From Streptomyces sp. NBC_00569 (lineage in GTDB: Bacteria; Actinomycetota; Actinomycetes; Streptomycetales; Streptomycetaceae): a stretch of 64,000 nt of DNA. Both the position numbers and the translations under genes were made by a program. The stretch spans positions 4,389,501 through 4,453,500 of the forward strand of contig NZ_CP107783.1 of the NCBI RefSeq assembly GCF_036345255.1. The letters run 5' to 3'. The notes beneath the pieces are model-generated. The model did not search any database and had not been told where the DNA came from. It saw nothing but the letters and a program-made list of their open reading frames with translations. How positions within the stretch are numbered: position 1 is the first letter of the stretch; the number at the start of each line of letters is the position of its first letter. Positions 18,492 through 29,354 of the stretch are shown here, in pieces.

Positions 18492-20036
18492 TCAGCCCGC
18501 GAACCAGCGCACGGGCTTCGGCGCCAGGTTCTGGTAGACGTGCTTGGTCTCGCGGTACTCGGCGAGCCCGGCCGGGCCCAGTTCGCGGCCGATGCCGCTC
18601 TTGCCGAAGCCGCCCCACTCCGCCTGCGGAAGATAGGGGTGGAAGTCGTTGATCCAGACAGTGCCGTGGCGAAGCCGTCCGGCGACGCGCCGCGCGCGGC
18701 CCGCGTCGGCGGTCCAGACGGCGCCGGCGAGCCCGTACTCGGTGTCGTTGGCGAGCGCGACGGCCTCGTCCTCGGTGCGGAACGTCTCGACCGTCAGGAC
18801 GGGCCCGAAGACCTCCTCGCGGACGACGCGCATCTCGCGGTGGCACTGGTCGAGGACGGTCGGCTCGTAGAAGTACCCGTCGGCGGGGCGTACTTCGCTG
18901 GGCTCGGGCCGTTTGCCGCCGCTGCGCAGCACGGCGCCTTCGGCGAGGGCCGACGCCACGTACGACTCGGTCTTGTCGCGCTGCTGCGCGGAGACGAGGG
19001 GGCCGCACTCGACGCCGTCCTCGGTACCGCGGCCGAGCCTGATCCTCTCGGCGCGGCGGGCGAGTTCGGCGACGAAGCGCTCGCGCACGGACTCCTCGAC
19101 GATAAGCCGGGATCCGGCGGAGCAGACCTGTCCGCTGTGGATGAAGGCGGCGTTCAGCGCCTGGTCGACGGCGGTGTCGAAGCCCTCTTCGGTGTCGCAG
19201 GAGTCGGCGAAGACGACGTTCGGGTTCTTGCCGCCCAGTTCGAGGGCGATCTTCTTCACGTCGGCGGCCGCGGCCTGCGCGACCTTCGTGCCGCTGATCA
19301 GGCCGCCGGTGAAGGAGACGAGGTCGACGTCCGGATGCTCGGCGAGCCGGGCGCCCACGGTGTGGCCGGGTCCGGTCACGATGTTGGCGACGCCCGCGGG
19401 AAGACCGGCCTCCGCCAGGAGCTCGATGAGGACCACGGTGGTCAGCGGCGTGATCTCGCTCGGCTTGATGACGAAGGTGTTTCCGGCGGCGAGGGCCGGG
19501 GCGACCTTCCAACTGGCCTGGAGGAGCGGGTAGTTCCACGGCGTGATCAGGGAGCAGACACCGACGGGCTCGTGCACGACGACACTGTGGATCTCGTCGG
19601 ACCCGGCGTCGACGACGCGTCCGCCGCCCTCTCCGACGACCAGATCGGCGAAGTACCGGAAGGCGTCGGCGACACAGTCGACGTCGACGCGCCCCTCCTC
19701 GACGGTCTTGCCCGCGTCGCGGCTCTCCAGCAGACCGATCTTCTCCCGGTCGCGTACGAGGAGATCGGCGACGCGGCGCAGCAGAGCGGCGCGCTCGGCG
19801 ACAGGGGTCGCGGGCCACGTTCCTTCGTCGAAGGCACGGCGGGCGGCGGCGACCGCGGCGTCCGCGTCCTGCGTGCCACCCTCGGCGATCAGCGCGAACG
19901 GCTGGGCATCCGCCGGGTCGAGGATCTCGCGCGTGGCCCCGGAGGCGGCGCTGCGCCACTCTCCGTCCACGAAAATGCTCTGGTTTTCAGACACGTCCCG
20001 TTTTGCCTTCCGTTCCCGAACAGTCCCCCTGAACAT
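18492..20036 (-). CDS. betB: Betaine-aldehyde dehydrogenase family protein
   Basis: The 514-residue ALDH superfamily protein has TPWNYPLLQASWKVAPALAAG, the GSxxxG-type site SFTGGLISGTKV, the catalytic Glu in LELGGKNPNVVF and the catalytic Cys in HSGQVCSAGSRL. It oxidises betaine aldehyde to glycine betaine with NAD(P)+. ATG 20036 has AAGGGAG eight bases upstream; a GTG at 19994 is the alternative and would remove a basic 14-residue extension. It is the first gene of the five-gene choline/betaine cluster. Confidence 0.88.
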   Translation of the reverse strand: MFRGTVRERKAKRDVSENQSIFVDGEWRSAASGATREILDPADAQPFALIAEGGTQDADAAVAAARRAFDEGTWPATPVAERAALLRRVADLLVRDREKIGLLESRDAGKTVEEGRVDVDCVADAFRYFADLVVGEGGGRVVDAGSDEIHSVVVHEPVGVCSLITPWNYPLLQASWKVAPALAAGNTFVIKPSEITPLTTVVLIELLAEAGLPAGVANIVTGPGHTVGARLAEHPDVDLVSFTGGLISGTKVAQAAAADVKKIALELGGKNPNVVFADSCDTEEGFDTAVDQALNAAFIHSGQVCSAGSRLIVEESVRERFVAELARRAERIRLGRGTEDGVECGPLVSAQQRDKTESYVASALAEGAVLRSGGKRPEPSEVRPADGYFYEPTVLDQCHREMRVVREEVFGPVLTVETFRTEDEAVALANDTEYGLAGAVWTADAGRARRVAGRLRHGTVWINDFHPYLPQAEWGGFGKSGIGRELGPAGLAEYRETKHVYQNLAPKPVRWFAG

Positions 20037-20190
20037 CGCGAGACTCCCTTTTCACGAAGAGCCTGCGACGTCGGAAGCCCCTGCCCTGGGGATCGGAAAG
20101 CATGCACAACCCGTGGCCGAAAGTGGTCCGCGTCACCGCATACATGGCCAATAAGTCCGAAAAGTCACGACCGGCGCGACTACTCGTGGT

Positions 20191-20276
20191 ACATGCCCTG
20201 TACAAACATGCCCCGTACAGGCACGCCGGGCACAAGAAGTCTGGGCACATACACACCCAGCACGCACATGCCCGGA
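20191..20276. repeat. Imperfect 15-bp tandem repeats upstream of betB
   Basis: ACATGCCCTGTACAA (20191), ACATGCCCCGTACAG (20206) and GCACGCCGGGCACAA (20221) follow each other with 15-bp periodicity. A further ACATGCCCGGACAAAC copy lies at about 20266. The array is about 155 bp upstream of the betB start, in the 337-bp gap between betB and mdh, which otherwise shows no convincing gene. Confidence 0.6.
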
Positions 20277-20373
20277 CAAACGCCGCACCCCCGCCCCTCC
20301 GGATCGACCGGACGGACGGGGGTGCGGGTAGGGCCGCGTGCAGGTGACTACGGGTACCTGCGGGACGCGTGGA

Positions 20374-21424
<1,051 letters not shown>

Positions 21425-21556
21425 CGCCGTCAGGCTATCGCGCCCCGGACCCCCCGCACCTCCGGGTGCATGTGGCCCGCCCCACAGACCACCCACTCCC
21501 CGCAACGGGCGGCGACGCGACGGGAGAGGCGTCGTGACGCGAGAGGTGACACAGCG

Positions 21557-21600
21557 GCAGACGGCCGCCTGCTCGGGAGAGGTGGGCAGACGGCCGCCTG
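21557..21600. repeat. 15-bp direct repeat between mdh and the DUF2690 gene
   Basis: GCAGACGGCCGCCTG occurs at 21557-21571 and again at 21586-21600. GAGAGGTG-type sequences lie just before each copy, so the longer unit is about 29 bp. No function is evident. The 342-bp gap otherwise holds the mdh promoter and the terminator at 21645. Confidence 0.7.
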
Positions 21601-21644
21601 TGGGGGGTGCCACTTGGTGACGACTCCCGTGGGGGTACTGCTCC

Positions 21645-21667
21645 GCCTGCCCCGGACCGGGGCAGGC
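21645..21667 (-). terminator. Hairpin terminator after the DUF2690 gene
   Basis: GCCTGCCCC (21645-21653) pairs with GGGGCAGGC (21659-21667) around a 5-base loop, 40 bases past the stop of the minus-strand gene at 21709. Confidence 0.65.
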
Positions 21668-21708
21668 ATGCCCCCCATGCCGCATCGAATTTCGCGACGC
21701 CTCCGCCG

Positions 21709-22845
21709 TTACTGCGTGCAGCCCTTCTGGCCGGCCTTCAGCGTCGCGCAGGCCTTCGCCTCGCTCGCCTTCGTGACGGCCACCATCGGGGTGTACGCGT
21801 CGAGGTCCGCGTTGACGATGCCCTTCTGCACACCGGTCGCGCCGGCCTGCTGGATCCGGACCTCGTCACCCGGCGCGGCCTGCGTGATGCGCGCCCACGC
21901 GGCCCCGCACGTCTTGCTGTAGCGGACCTCGATCTTGGCCTGGCCGACGAGCACGGAGTCCGTGGTCCGCGCGAACTCGCCTCCGCAGCCCATCGCCTCG
22001 GGGTCCTTGCCGGTGCAGTCCTTGCCGCTGCACCGAACTCCCGCGGGCAGTTCGGGGGCGCTGCTGGTCGGCGTCGCCTGCGGCTTCGCGCCGTCGTCTT
22101 TCTCGCCCTTGCCCGCGCCCGTGAGGTACACGGCCGCGGCGATGACGACGAGCGCGCCCACGACACCCGCGAGGAACATCGTCAGCCGGCGCTTGCGCCG
22201 CTGCCGGTCCGGCGAACCGCCGCCGGTCCCCGGCTGCCCGGCCGGTCCGGGGCCGCCTCCGCCCGCATAGGCCCCCGCCCCGTCCGCGTACGGAACGCCT
22301 CCCCCGGCGCGCTCGCCCGGACGGAACCCCTGCTCCCTCTCGCTCCCGTACGGCAGCGAGTCCTCCAGCGGGGCCCGACCCTGTGGCGGCACGGTCGGTG
22401 CGACGCCCGCGGGCCCCGCGACGCCGGTCGCGCCGCCGCCGGACGGCCTGGCCGCCCCGCCGCCGCCCACGCCGCCGTTCTTGCCGCTCTTCGTGGCCGT
22501 GGGCCCGAACTCCCCGAGCGCCGCGCGCGCCTGGGAGATCCGTATCGCCTCCATCGTCATGTCGTGACGCATCTCGGAGCGGCTCCAGGCGCGCTCCGCG
22601 AGCTCCCACATGGTGGTCAGATGGACCGGATTGGTGCCCGTCACCTCGGCCAAAGTCACGATCGCGCGCTTGGGCGCGAGCAGCCGGCCGTTCAGATACC
22701 GCTCCCAGGACGTCTTGCTGTACCCGGTGCGGTCCGCGACCGCGGCGATGCTCAGTCCGCTGCGGTCGACGAGCCTGCGGAGCTGGCTTGCGAACTCCCT
22801 GACCTGCGGGTCGAGTTCATCCGGTAGCGCCCTCCAACGAGGCAT
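21709..22845 (-). CDS. XRE-family HTH protein with transmembrane helix and DUF2690-type outer domain
   Basis: The 378-residue protein begins with an XRE-like helix-turn-helix (about residues 15-70; LSIAAVADRTGYSKTSWERYLNGRLLAPK). A long Gly/Pro-rich linker leads to one transmembrane helix near 225-245 (LTMFLAGVVGALVVIAAAVYL). The C-terminal domain has paired cysteines (CSGKDCTGKDPEAMGCGG) typical of DUF2690. The layout puts DNA binding inside the cell and a Cys-rich domain outside, as in several Streptomyces membrane-tethered regulators. GGGGGAAG precedes the ATG. The ligand and targets are unknown. Confidence 0.8.
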   Translation of the reverse strand: MPRWRALPDELDPQVREFASQLRRLVDRSGLSIAAVADRTGYSKTSWERYLNGRLLAPKRAIVTLAEVTGTNPVHLTTMWELAERAWSRSEMRHDMTMEAIRISQARAALGEFGPTATKSGKNGGVGGGGAARPSGGGATGVAGPAGVAPTVPPQGRAPLEDSLPYGSEREQGFRPGERAGGGVPYADGAGAYAGGGGPGPAGQPGTGGGSPDRQRRKRRLTMFLAGVVGALVVIAAAVYLTGAGKGEKDDGAKPQATPTSSAPELPAGVRCSGKDCTGKDPEAMGCGGEFARTTDSVLVGQAKIEVRYSKTCGAAWARITQAAPGDEVRIQQAGATGVQKGIVNADLDAYTPMVAVTKASEAKACATLKAGQKGCTQ

Positions 22846-23230
22846 TACTTCCCCCTATTCCCCCCGTACGTGCCCTGATCCCCCACGCCGCGCCGCACCC
22901 CTCGCGCCGACCACGGCCGGCGTCGGACCCGCCGGCCCACTCTGGCTACCCAGTGGGATGCGCGAAGCCAGGATGTCAGTTCCGGGGGCGGGGGCGCACG
23001 GGGGCATTCGACGGCGTTCGGCCCACCGGCGTGCACCGTTGCACAACCGGAGGCCCGCGGTCCAGTGTCCCACCGGGGTCCCCCGCCCCCGCGTGGAACC
23101 CCGAACGCCCCAGCTCAGCGCCTGGGTCGCCCCGGACCGTCCCGATTACCCACGTTAACCCCGCTGTTGAGGCAACCGATGGTAAATCCGCGAACTTGTC
23201 GATACATCAACACACTTCGGCACAGGAGGA

Positions 23231-23353
23231 ATGGAGCATTACGGGAAGCGTCCGGCGGACCGATCGTTGCCGTCCTCGCACACCGTGGCGGAATGGTCAC
23301 TTCCGTGCCACAGCGGCCCGCTCAACCTTGAAGGACACCTGACGCGTCCATGA
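23231..23353 (+). CDS. Possible 40-residue small ORF
   Basis: An ATG directly behind AGGAGGA opens a 40-codon frame starting MEHYGKRPADRSL. The spacing from the ribosome binding site is only one to two bases, and third-position GC is about 72%, well below neighbouring genes, so it may be chance. The 644-bp gap from 22846 to 23489 contains this frame and the terminator at 23427, and nothing else that I can support. Confidence 0.18.
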   Translation: MEHYGKRPADRSLPSSHTVAEWSLPCHSGPLNLEGHLTRP

Positions 23354-23426
23354 CTCTGATGACCACGGCGAGGAGATCTCCACGGCGAGGGCGAGGCCCA
23401 CGTGGACGACCCGGACCCCAAAGACC

Positions 23427-23468
23427 GGCGGCGCCCGTCCTCCCTCGGGGGAGAGGACGGGCGCCGCC
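23427..23468 (-). terminator. Terminator of the folD-DUF3017 operon
   Basis: GGCGGCGCCCGTCCTC (23427-23442) pairs perfectly with GAGGACGGGCGCCGCC (23453-23468), a 16-bp stem. It starts about 20 bases past the DUF3017 stop on the minus strand. Confidence 0.8.
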
Positions 23469-23489
23469 TCTGTGCGTGCGCCGCGGGTC

Positions 23490-23957
23490 TCAGCTGATCG
23501 TGAAGTGCAGCGTGTCGTTCAGGAACGGGATGACCAGCCAGGGGCTCGGCTGCACCATCAGCGCGAGCAGCACGATGACGACGCCCAGGAACCCGTACGT
23601 CACCATGTCGGTGAAACGGGAGCGCACCGCGAGCATGCCCACGGACGGGAGCGTCCAGCGCAGCACCGCACCGCCGATCAGGGCGACGCCGATCAGCAGC
23701 GTCCCGACGCGGAACACGTCGAACGCGGTGAGCAGCAGTCCGACGCCCACCAGCGATATCACCGCGAGGATCGGCCACTGCCGCGCCGGGGCCGGGGCAT
23801 CGCCCGGCGCCGCGCGGCCGCCGCCCTCGGGGCGCGCCGTGTCCCTGGTGAAGAGCGGGAACCGGCGCGAGACGCGCCGCGGCTTCCCCTCGGGGTCCGG
23901 GGCCGACACCACACCCTCGGCACCTTCCGGGGTGCCGGTGCCGGCGTCAGCCGACAC
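23490..23957 (-). CDS. DUF3017 domain membrane protein
   Basis: The 155-residue protein has a charged, disordered N-terminal 60 residues. Three hydrophobic helices follow ([54 protein letters not shown]). This is the DUF3017 family, which commonly follows folD in actinobacteria. Function is unknown. The GTG start lies 11 bases inside the folD reading frame, so the two are translationally coupled. Confidence 0.82.
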   Translation of the reverse strand: MSADAGTGTPEGAEGVVSAPDPEGKPRRVSRRFPLFTRDTARPEGGGRAAPGDAPAPARQWPILAVISLVGVGLLLTAFDVFRVGTLLIGVALIGGAVLRWTLPSVGMLAVRSRFTDMVTYGFLGVVIVLLALMVQPSPWLVIPFLNDTLHFTIS

Positions 23958-24810
23958 CGTTCGCGTTCCTTTCGGCCGCCTCGACCACGTTCACGAGGAG
24001 CTGGGCACGGGTCATGGGGCCGACGCCGCCCGGGTTCGGGGAGATCCACCCGGCGACCTCGGTGACGCCCGGGTGGACATCGCCGACGATCTTGCCGTTC
24101 TCGTCGCGCGAGACGCCGACGTCGAGCACGGCGGCGCCCGGCTTGATGTCCTCGGGCTTGATCAGATGCGGGACGCCCGCGGCGGCGACGACGATGTCGG
24201 CGCGCTTGAGGTGGGCGGCCAGGTCACGGGTGCCGGTGTGGCACTGGGTGACGGTCGCGTTCTCGGACTTGCGGGTGAGCAGCAGCGGCATCGGACGGCC
24301 GATGGTGACGCCGCGGCCGACGACCACGACCTCCGCGCCGTTGATCTGCACGCCGTGCTCGCGCAGCAGCGTGATGATGCCGAAGGGGGTGCAGGGCAGC
24401 GGCGCCGGCTCGTTCAGGACGAGGCGGCCGAGGTTCATCGGGTGCAGGCCGTCCGCGTCCTTGGCCGGGTCCATCAGCTCCAGGATGCGGTTCTCGTCGA
24501 TGCCCTTGGGCAGCGGGAGCTGGACGATGTAGCCGGTGCAGGCGGGGTCCTCGTTGAGCTCGCGGACGACCGCCTCGATCTCCTCCTGCGTGGCGGTGGC
24601 CGGCAGGTGGCGCTGAATGGAGGCGATCCCGACCTGGGCGCAGTCGCGGTGCTTGCCCGCGACGTACTTCTGGCTGCCCGGGTCCTCACCGACCAGGACG
24701 GTGCCGAGGCCGGGCGTGACGCCCTTCTCCCTCAGGGCCGCCACGCGGGCGGACAGATCGGACTTGATCGTGGCTGCGGTGGCCTTGCCATCGAGAATCT
24801 GGGCGGTCAT
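23947..24810 (-). CDS. folD: Bifunctional methylenetetrahydrofolate dehydrogenase/cyclohydrolase
   Basis: The 287-residue FolD oxidises 5,10-methylene-THF to 5,10-methenyl-THF with NADP+ and hydrolyses that to 10-formyl-THF for purine synthesis. The catalytic Tyr-x3-Lys is in [13 protein letters not shown], the folate-site motif is [10 protein letters not shown], and the NADP loop is [17 protein letters not shown] precedes the ATG. It links glyA (supplying methylene-THF) with purH and purN (using formyl-THF), all in this window. I find no ZTP aptamer in its leader. Confidence 0.96.
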   Translation of the reverse strand: MTAQILDGKATAATIKSDLSARVAALREKGVTPGLGTVLVGEDPGSQKYVAGKHRDCAQVGIASIQRHLPATATQEEIEAVVRELNEDPACTGYIVQLPLPKGIDENRILELMDPAKDADGLHPMNLGRLVLNEPAPLPCTPFGIITLLREHGVQINGAEVVVVGRGVTIGRPMPLLLTRKSENATVTQCHTGTRDLAAHLKRADIVVAAAGVPHLIKPEDIKPGAAVLDVGVSRDENGKIVGDVHPGVTEVAGWISPNPGGVGPMTRAQLLVNVVEAAERNANGVG

Positions 24811-24900
24811 GCCCCCATCTTCGCGGATGGGACCGCCCCGGTTCCAATCCGGGCGTCCCAGCTTGATCACCGTTGTTGCACTTCCACAACGCATACGGAA

Positions 24901-24923
24901 TGCGGCTGGACAAATAAGCCGCA
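24901..24923. other. Short perfect inverted repeat between folD and the next gene
   Basis: TGCGGCT (24901-24907) pairs with AGCCGCA (24917-24923) across GGACAAATA. It lies in the divergent promoter region 24811-25045 and could be an operator or a leader hairpin. No known motif is recognised. Confidence 0.4.
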
Positions 24924-25045
24924 CCTAAAGAACCATGAGCGGCAACAGTGCCGCGGGCAGTACCGGGGGGACGACCGCTCTGTAGACCTTTCCTCCACTT
25001 GGTGCCGCGCGTTGTCCCCGCACTAAGGCAACGGAGGAAACAGCC

Positions 25046-25678
25046 ATGAGTTTCGGCGACCCGAACAACCCCTACGGTCCGCCGCAGGGCCAGCCCGGCC
25101 AGCAGCCCGGCTACCCGCCGCAGGCTCCCCAGGGCCAGCCCGGTTACGGCTACCCGCAGGCACCGCAGGGCGTCCCGCCGCAGCAGGGTTACGGCTACCC
25201 GCAGGGCCAGCCCGCGTACCCCGGCTTCCCCGGCGGCAATGTCATGCCGATCGAGATGCCCGGCCTGATGAAGACCGCGCGCGTGCTCCTGTTCATCCTC
25301 GCCGGCTTCCAGCTCCTCTTCGGCATCATCGCGGGCATCGCGGTCGGCGCGGCCCAGGACGTGTCCAACGGCGTCGGCTCCGGTGACGCCACGGACACGC
25401 TGGCCGGGCTCGGCTTCGTCATCGCGGCTCTCATGGTGGCCCTCGGCGCCCTGTCGATCTTCCTGGGCGTCAAGTTCAAGAACGGCGGAAGCGGCATCCG
25501 CATCACGACGATCGTCTACGCGTCGCTGATGATCATCGGTGGCCTCGTGAACACGGTCAACGGCGGCGGCGGTTCGGCGACCTTCGGCGGACTCATCTCG
25601 CTCGCCATCGCCGGCATCATCCTCGGCTCCATGGTGAACAGCGCCGCGTCCACCTGGTTCAACCGCCCGCGCTACTGA
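25046..25678 (+). CDS. Pro/Gln/Gly-rich membrane protein of unknown function
   Basis: The 210-residue protein begins with a 65-residue cytosolic stretch of PQGQPG, GYPPQ and YGYPQ units, followed by four predicted helices (LLFILAGFQLLFGIIAGIAVG, LGFVIAALMVALGALSIFLG, ITTIVYASLMIIGGLV, LISLAIAGIILGSMV). Such YPQ-rich tails occur in many actinobacterial membrane proteins and may interact or phase-separate; no function is known. The ATG has GGAGG eight bases upstream. A terminator follows at 25721. Confidence 0.78.
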   Translation: MSFGDPNNPYGPPQGQPGQQPGYPPQAPQGQPGYGYPQAPQGVPPQQGYGYPQGQPAYPGFPGGNVMPIEMPGLMKTARVLLFILAGFQLLFGIIAGIAVGAAQDVSNGVGSGDATDTLAGLGFVIAALMVALGALSIFLGVKFKNGGSGIRITTIVYASLMIIGGLVNTVNGGGGSATFGGLISLAIAGIILGSMVNSAASTWFNRPRY

Positions 25679-26006
25679 TCGAGTTCACAGCGAACCAGGG
25701 GTTTTCCACGCTTGACCCGTAAGGGCCGCTCTCTCCCGTCGCAAGGGGAGCGCGGCCCTTCGAGGTAGGGGCGTGCAGGGCGGCCAACAGCTTCGACTTC
25801 GGCTTCTGCAGGTGCCGGCCCCGGCACGTCCGCAACTGGACGGGGGACGGCCCGTTCACCGGCAACCGGACGCCCGGCACCGCCTCGAAGTTCTCCGACA
25901 GGGACAGCAGCGCCCGCCGGACGTCGACGGCCTGCCGGTCCGGACGGGCGACGCGGGACCGAACCGGTCCCTCAAGCCCCGCGGACCCTGACCGCCGGAG
26001 CGCCAC
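25659..26006 (-). pseudogene. Possible gene remnant in a 395-bp gap
   Basis: This minus-strand frame of 115 codons has almost only G or C at third positions over about 60 codons (roughly 25770-25960), which is more coding-like than the other frames there. Its 3' end runs through the terminator at 25721-25760 and into the neighbouring gene, and no ribosome binding site precedes the GTG at 26006. No domain is recognised. It could be the decayed core of an old gene or chance in GC-rich DNA. Confidence 0.25.
25721..25760 (+). terminator. Terminator after the Pro-rich membrane protein gene
   Basis: AAGGGCCGC (25721-25729) pairs with GCGGCCCTT (25752-25760), with an inner CTCCC/GGGAG extension, 43 bases past the stop. 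Confidence 0.7.
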
Positions 26007-26012
26007 GGGGAA

Positions 26013-26057
26013 CGACCGCGGGCCGTGCCTTCACAGGGAAGGCACGGCCCGCGGTCG
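26013..26057. terminator. Strong 20-bp hairpin after purH
   Basis: The arms at 26013-26032 and 26038-26057 are perfect complements over 20 bp with a 5-base loop. It begins 16 bases past the purH stop on the minus strand. Confidence 0.85.
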
Positions 26058-26073
26058 TGTGCGAGGGGTCCGC

Positions 26074-27636
26074 TCAGTGGAAGAAGTGGCGCGTGCCGGT
26101 GAAGTACATCGTCACGCCCGCCTTCTTCGCGGCCTCGATGACCTGCTCGTCACGGATGGACCCGCCGGGCTGGACGATCGCCTTCACGCCGGCGTCGATC
26201 AGGATCTGCGGCCCGTCCGGGAACGGGAAGAACGCGTCCGACGCGGCGAAGGAGCCGCGCGCCCGCTCCGCGCCCGCGCGCTCCACGGCCAGCTTGCAGG
26301 AGTCGACGCGGTTGACCTGACCCATGCCGACGCCGACCGAGGCGCCGTCCTTGGCCAGCAGGATCGCGTTGGACTTCACCGCGCGGCACGCCTTCCAGGC
26401 GAACGCCAGCTCGTCGAGCTCGCCCGGGGACAGCGCGTCGCCCGTGGCGAGGGTCCAGCTCGCCGGGTTGTCGCCGTCGGCCTGGACGCGGTCGGTGACC
26501 TGGAGGAGCGCGCCGCCGTCGATCTGCTTCGTCTCGACGACCGCCGACGGGCCCTGGTGGGCTCGCAGCACGCGGATGTTCTTCTTCTTGGTGAGGGCCT
26601 CGAGCGCGCCGTCCTCGTACTCGGGCGCGACGATGACCTCGGTGAAGATCTCCGCGACCTGCTCGGCCATCTCCTTGGTGACCGGGCGGTTCACGGCGAT
26701 CACACCGCCGTACGCGGAGACCGGGTCACAGGCGTGCGCCTTGCGGTGCGCCTCGGCGACGCTCGACGCGACCGCGACGCCGCACGGGTTGGCGTGCTTG
26801 ATGATCGCGACGCACGGGTCGTCGTGGTCGTACGCGGCACGGCGCGCGGCGTCCGTGTCCGTGTAGTTGTTGTACGACATCTCCTTGCCGTGCAGCTGCT
26901 CGGCCTCGGCGAGACCGCCGGTGCCGTCGACGTAGAGGGCGGCGCCCTGGTGCGGGTTCTCGCCGTAGCGCAGGACGTTCTTGCGCTCGTACGTCGCGCC
27001 GAGGAACTCGGGGAAGCCGCTCTCGTCGGCGGCCGCGTAGCCGTCGGCGAACCAGGACGCCACCGCGACGTCGTACGCCGCCGTGTGCTGGAAGGCCTCA
27101 CCGGCGAGACGCTTGCGGGCGGTCAGGTCGAAGCCGCCGTCGCGGACGGCCGAGAGGACGTCGGCGTACCGGGCGGGGCTGGTGACGACGGCCACCGACG
27201 GGTGGTTCTTGGCGGCGGCGCGCACCATCGAGGGGCCGCCGATGTCGATCTGCTCGACACACTCGTCGGGAGTGGCGCCCGAGGCGACGGTCTCCTTGAA
27301 GGGGTACAGGTTCACGACGACGAGCTGGAAGGGCTCCACGCCGAGCTCGGCGAGCTGGCGCTGGTGGTCCTCCAGGCGCAGGTCGGCGAGGATGCCCGCG
27401 TGGATCTTCGGGTGCAGCGTCTTGACGCGCCCGTCGAGGCACTCGGGGAAGCCCGTGAGCTCCTCGACCTTCGTGACGGGAACCCCGGCGGCGGCGATCT
27501 TCGCAGCGGTCGAGCCGGTCGACACCAGCTCCACGCCCGCCTCGTGCAGCCCGCGCGCGAGGTCTTCCAGACCGGTCTTGTCGTAGACGCTGACGAGCGC
27601 CCGGCGAATGGGCCGCTTGTTGCTCTCGGCGGTCAC
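26074..27636 (-). CDS. purH: Bifunctional AICAR formyltransferase/IMP cyclohydrolase
   Basis: The 520-residue enzyme carries out the last two steps of IMP synthesis. The N-terminal MGS-like cyclohydrolase domain shows [17 protein letters not shown] and [11 protein letters not shown]. The C-terminal transformylase has [27 protein letters not shown] and the terminal TGTRHFFH. Its substrate AICAR is the precursor of ZTP, the ligand of the riboswitch upstream of glyA. The GTG start overlaps the purN stop as GTGA, so translation is coupled. Confidence 0.97.
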   Translation of the reverse strand: MTAESNKRPIRRALVSVYDKTGLEDLARGLHEAGVELVSTGSTAAKIAAAGVPVTKVEELTGFPECLDGRVKTLHPKIHAGILADLRLEDHQRQLAELGVEPFQLVVVNLYPFKETVASGATPDECVEQIDIGGPSMVRAAAKNHPSVAVVTSPARYADVLSAVRDGGFDLTARKRLAGEAFQHTAAYDVAVASWFADGYAAADESGFPEFLGATYERKNVLRYGENPHQGAALYVDGTGGLAEAEQLHGKEMSYNNYTDTDAARRAAYDHDDPCVAIIKHANPCGVAVASSVAEAHRKAHACDPVSAYGGVIAVNRPVTKEMAEQVAEIFTEVIVAPEYEDGALEALTKKKNIRVLRAHQGPSAVVETKQIDGGALLQVTDRVQADGDNPASWTLATGDALSPGELDELAFAWKACRAVKSNAILLAKDGASVGVGMGQVNRVDSCKLAVERAGAERARGSFAASDAFFPFPDGPQILIDAGVKAIVQPGGSIRDEQVIEAAKKAGVTMYFTGTRHFFH

Positions 27637-28247
27637 TGGATAACTACCTTTCGTCCCTCAATGCGATAGCCGTTGCGGGCCAGACGCCCCACGACATCGA
27701 CGAGCAGCCTGCGCTCGACTTCCTTGATGCGCTCGTGCAGAGCGCTCGCGTCGTCCTCGTCCCGGACCTCGACCACGCCCTGAGCGATGATCGGGCCGGT
27801 GTCGACGCCGTCGTCGACGAAGTGGACGGTGCATCCGGTGACCTTGGCGCCGTACGCGAGCGCGTCGCGCACACCATGGGCCCCGGGAAAACTGGGGAGC
27901 AGGGCGGGGTGCGTGTTCACGAACCGCCCCCCGAACCGGGCGAGGAACTCCTTGCCCACGATCTTCATGAACCCGGCCGAGACCACCAGGTCCGGTTCGT
28001 ACGCCGCCGTGGCCTCGGCGAGCGCCCGGTCCCACTCGTCACGGGTGGCGAAGTCCTTCACCCGGCAGACGAAGGTGGGCAGGCCGGCGCGTTCGGCGCG
28101 CTCGAGCCCGGCGATGGAGTCACGGTCGGCGCCGACGGCCACGATCTCGGCGCCGTAGCCCTCCGCGCCCTCGGCCGCGAGGGCGTCGAGCAGAGCCTGC
28201 AGATTCGTGCCTGATCCGGAGACCAGCACGACGAGCCGCTTGGCCAC
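27633..28247 (-). CDS. purN: Phosphoribosylglycinamide formyltransferase
   Basis: The 204-residue PurN transfers formyl from 10-formyl-THF to GAR in purine synthesis. It shows [14 protein letters not shown] at the N-terminus, [27 protein letters not shown] with the catalytic His, and [13 protein letters not shown] with the catalytic Asp. I chose the GTG at 28247, which starts directly before the first beta strand and has AAAGG upstream; the open frame further upstream has no family match. It is the first gene of purN-purH. Confidence 0.95.
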   Translation of the reverse strand: MAKRLVVLVSGSGTNLQALLDALAAEGAEGYGAEIVAVGADRDSIAGLERAERAGLPTFVCRVKDFATRDEWDRALAEATAAYEPDLVVSAGFMKIVGKEFLARFGGRFVNTHPALLPSFPGAHGVRDALAYGAKVTGCTVHFVDDGVDTGPIIAQGVVEVRDEDDASALHERIKEVERRLLVDVVGRLARNGYRIEGRKVVIQ

Positions 28248-28511
28248 AGCGAGGGCCTTTCTCGGGAGTGCGTTTGTAGGGTCGCACAAAGGCTTCATGG
28301 TTCCCGATACGGGGAACTCTACGAAGCGGTCGACCGTCAGCAACGATACCGGCACATGGAGCGGCCCCCACGGGACGGGGGCGCGGCCGGAAGGTAGCGT
28401 CTGTGGCGGATTCGCCGACCGAAGGAACGCCGCCCGCTCGCGGGACGTTCACTTCAGGACGGGCTCGCCCGCAGCCGCGCCACGATCGACCTAGGGGAAG
28501 ACGCACACCTG

Positions 28512-29354
28512 ATGCCGGACCGAAGCCTCCGCCTGCCGCTGCTGCCCGCCGGCTCGACCCTGTTGCGCGAAGGCCGTCCCACGCCTCCTCCGCCCCAGGA
28601 CACACCACCCGACTCCTCGGATTCCTCCAAGAAGTCCCCTGAGTCCCCCGAGTCGTCCAAGCTCTCCAAGCCCTCCAAGGACGACAACCCGTTCGCGCCG
28701 CCGCCCGAGGGCTCGCCCGACCGCCCGTGGCAGCCGCGCCGCCCCGAGGGCGGCCAGGACGGGCAGGGCGACGGGTCGGGCGGGGGCCGGAACCCGTGGG
28801 GCGGCCAGTGGAGCGACCGGCAGCCGGGCCGCGCCCAGGGCGGCGGCTTCGGCGACCGCCCCGGCCAGGGCGGACCCGGCGGCCAGGGTGGACCCGGCGG
28901 CCAAGGCGGGCCCGAAGGCCCCCAGGGGCCCGGCTCCGGCATGCGCTGGGACCCGACGGACCCGGCCCAGCGCCGCGCGCGGTACGCCCTGCTCTCCGGC
29001 ATGTGGGGCTTCTTCTTCGCCCTGTTCAGCTGGCCCTACGTGGCGCTGCTGCTCGGCGCGCTCGCCCTGTACTGGGGCATCAGCGCCCTGCGCGCCAAGC
29101 CCCGCAAGCCGAACCCGGACGCCCCGGCCCCCACGGGTCCCGCCACCGGATCGAGACCGCAGACCACGGCGGCCGTCAGCGGCCTGGTCACCGGCTCCCT
29201 CGCCCTGGCACTGGTCGCCGCCACGTTCACGGCACAGCTGGTCTACAGCGACTACTACACGTGCGTGAACGACGCGCTGACCAGCGCGTCCCAGAAGGCG
29301 TGCAACGACAAGCTCCCCAAGGAACTGCGGACGCTGCTCGGCACGCGCGACTAG
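28512..29354 (+). CDS. Membrane protein with long disordered N-terminus
   Basis: The 280-residue protein has a 155-residue disordered N-terminus with Ser/Lys/Pro runs and [20 protein letters not shown] repeats. One or two helices follow near 160-190 ([33 protein letters not shown]), then a third near 225 ([19 protein letters not shown]). A short outer tail carries two cysteines ([16 protein letters not shown]). This resembles DUF4190-like small membrane proteins, with low certainty. Its stop overlaps the stop of the convergent gene by four bases. Confidence 0.72.
   Translation: MPDRSLRLPLLPAGSTLLREGRPTPPPPQDTPPDSSDSSKKSPESPESSKLSKPSKDDNPFAPPPEGSPDRPWQPRRPEGGQDGQGDGSGGGRNPWGGQWSDRQPGRAQGGGFGDRPGQGGPGGQGGPGGQGGPEGPQGPGSGMRWDPTDPAQRRARYALLSGMWGFFFALFSWPYVALLLGALALYWGISALRAKPRKPNPDAPAPTGPATGSRPQTTAAVSGLVTGSLALALVAATFTAQLVYSDYYTCVNDALTSASQKACNDKLPKELRTLLGTRD

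Noticed and set aside
20102..20347. 81-codon plus-strand frame between betB and mdh
   Set aside because: His-rich, overlaps the 15-bp repeat array, no ribosome binding site and low third-position GC.
24811..25045. ZTP aptamer upstream of folD
   Set aside because: The conserved GGGCCGTGACTGG and CGCCTGGGC blocks are absent on both strands here.
28248..28511. ZTP aptamer or GGAAC-type promoter upstream of purN
   Set aside because: No aptamer blocks found; a GGGAAC match near 28303 lacks a matching -10 at the spacing seen at 3632 and 5199.
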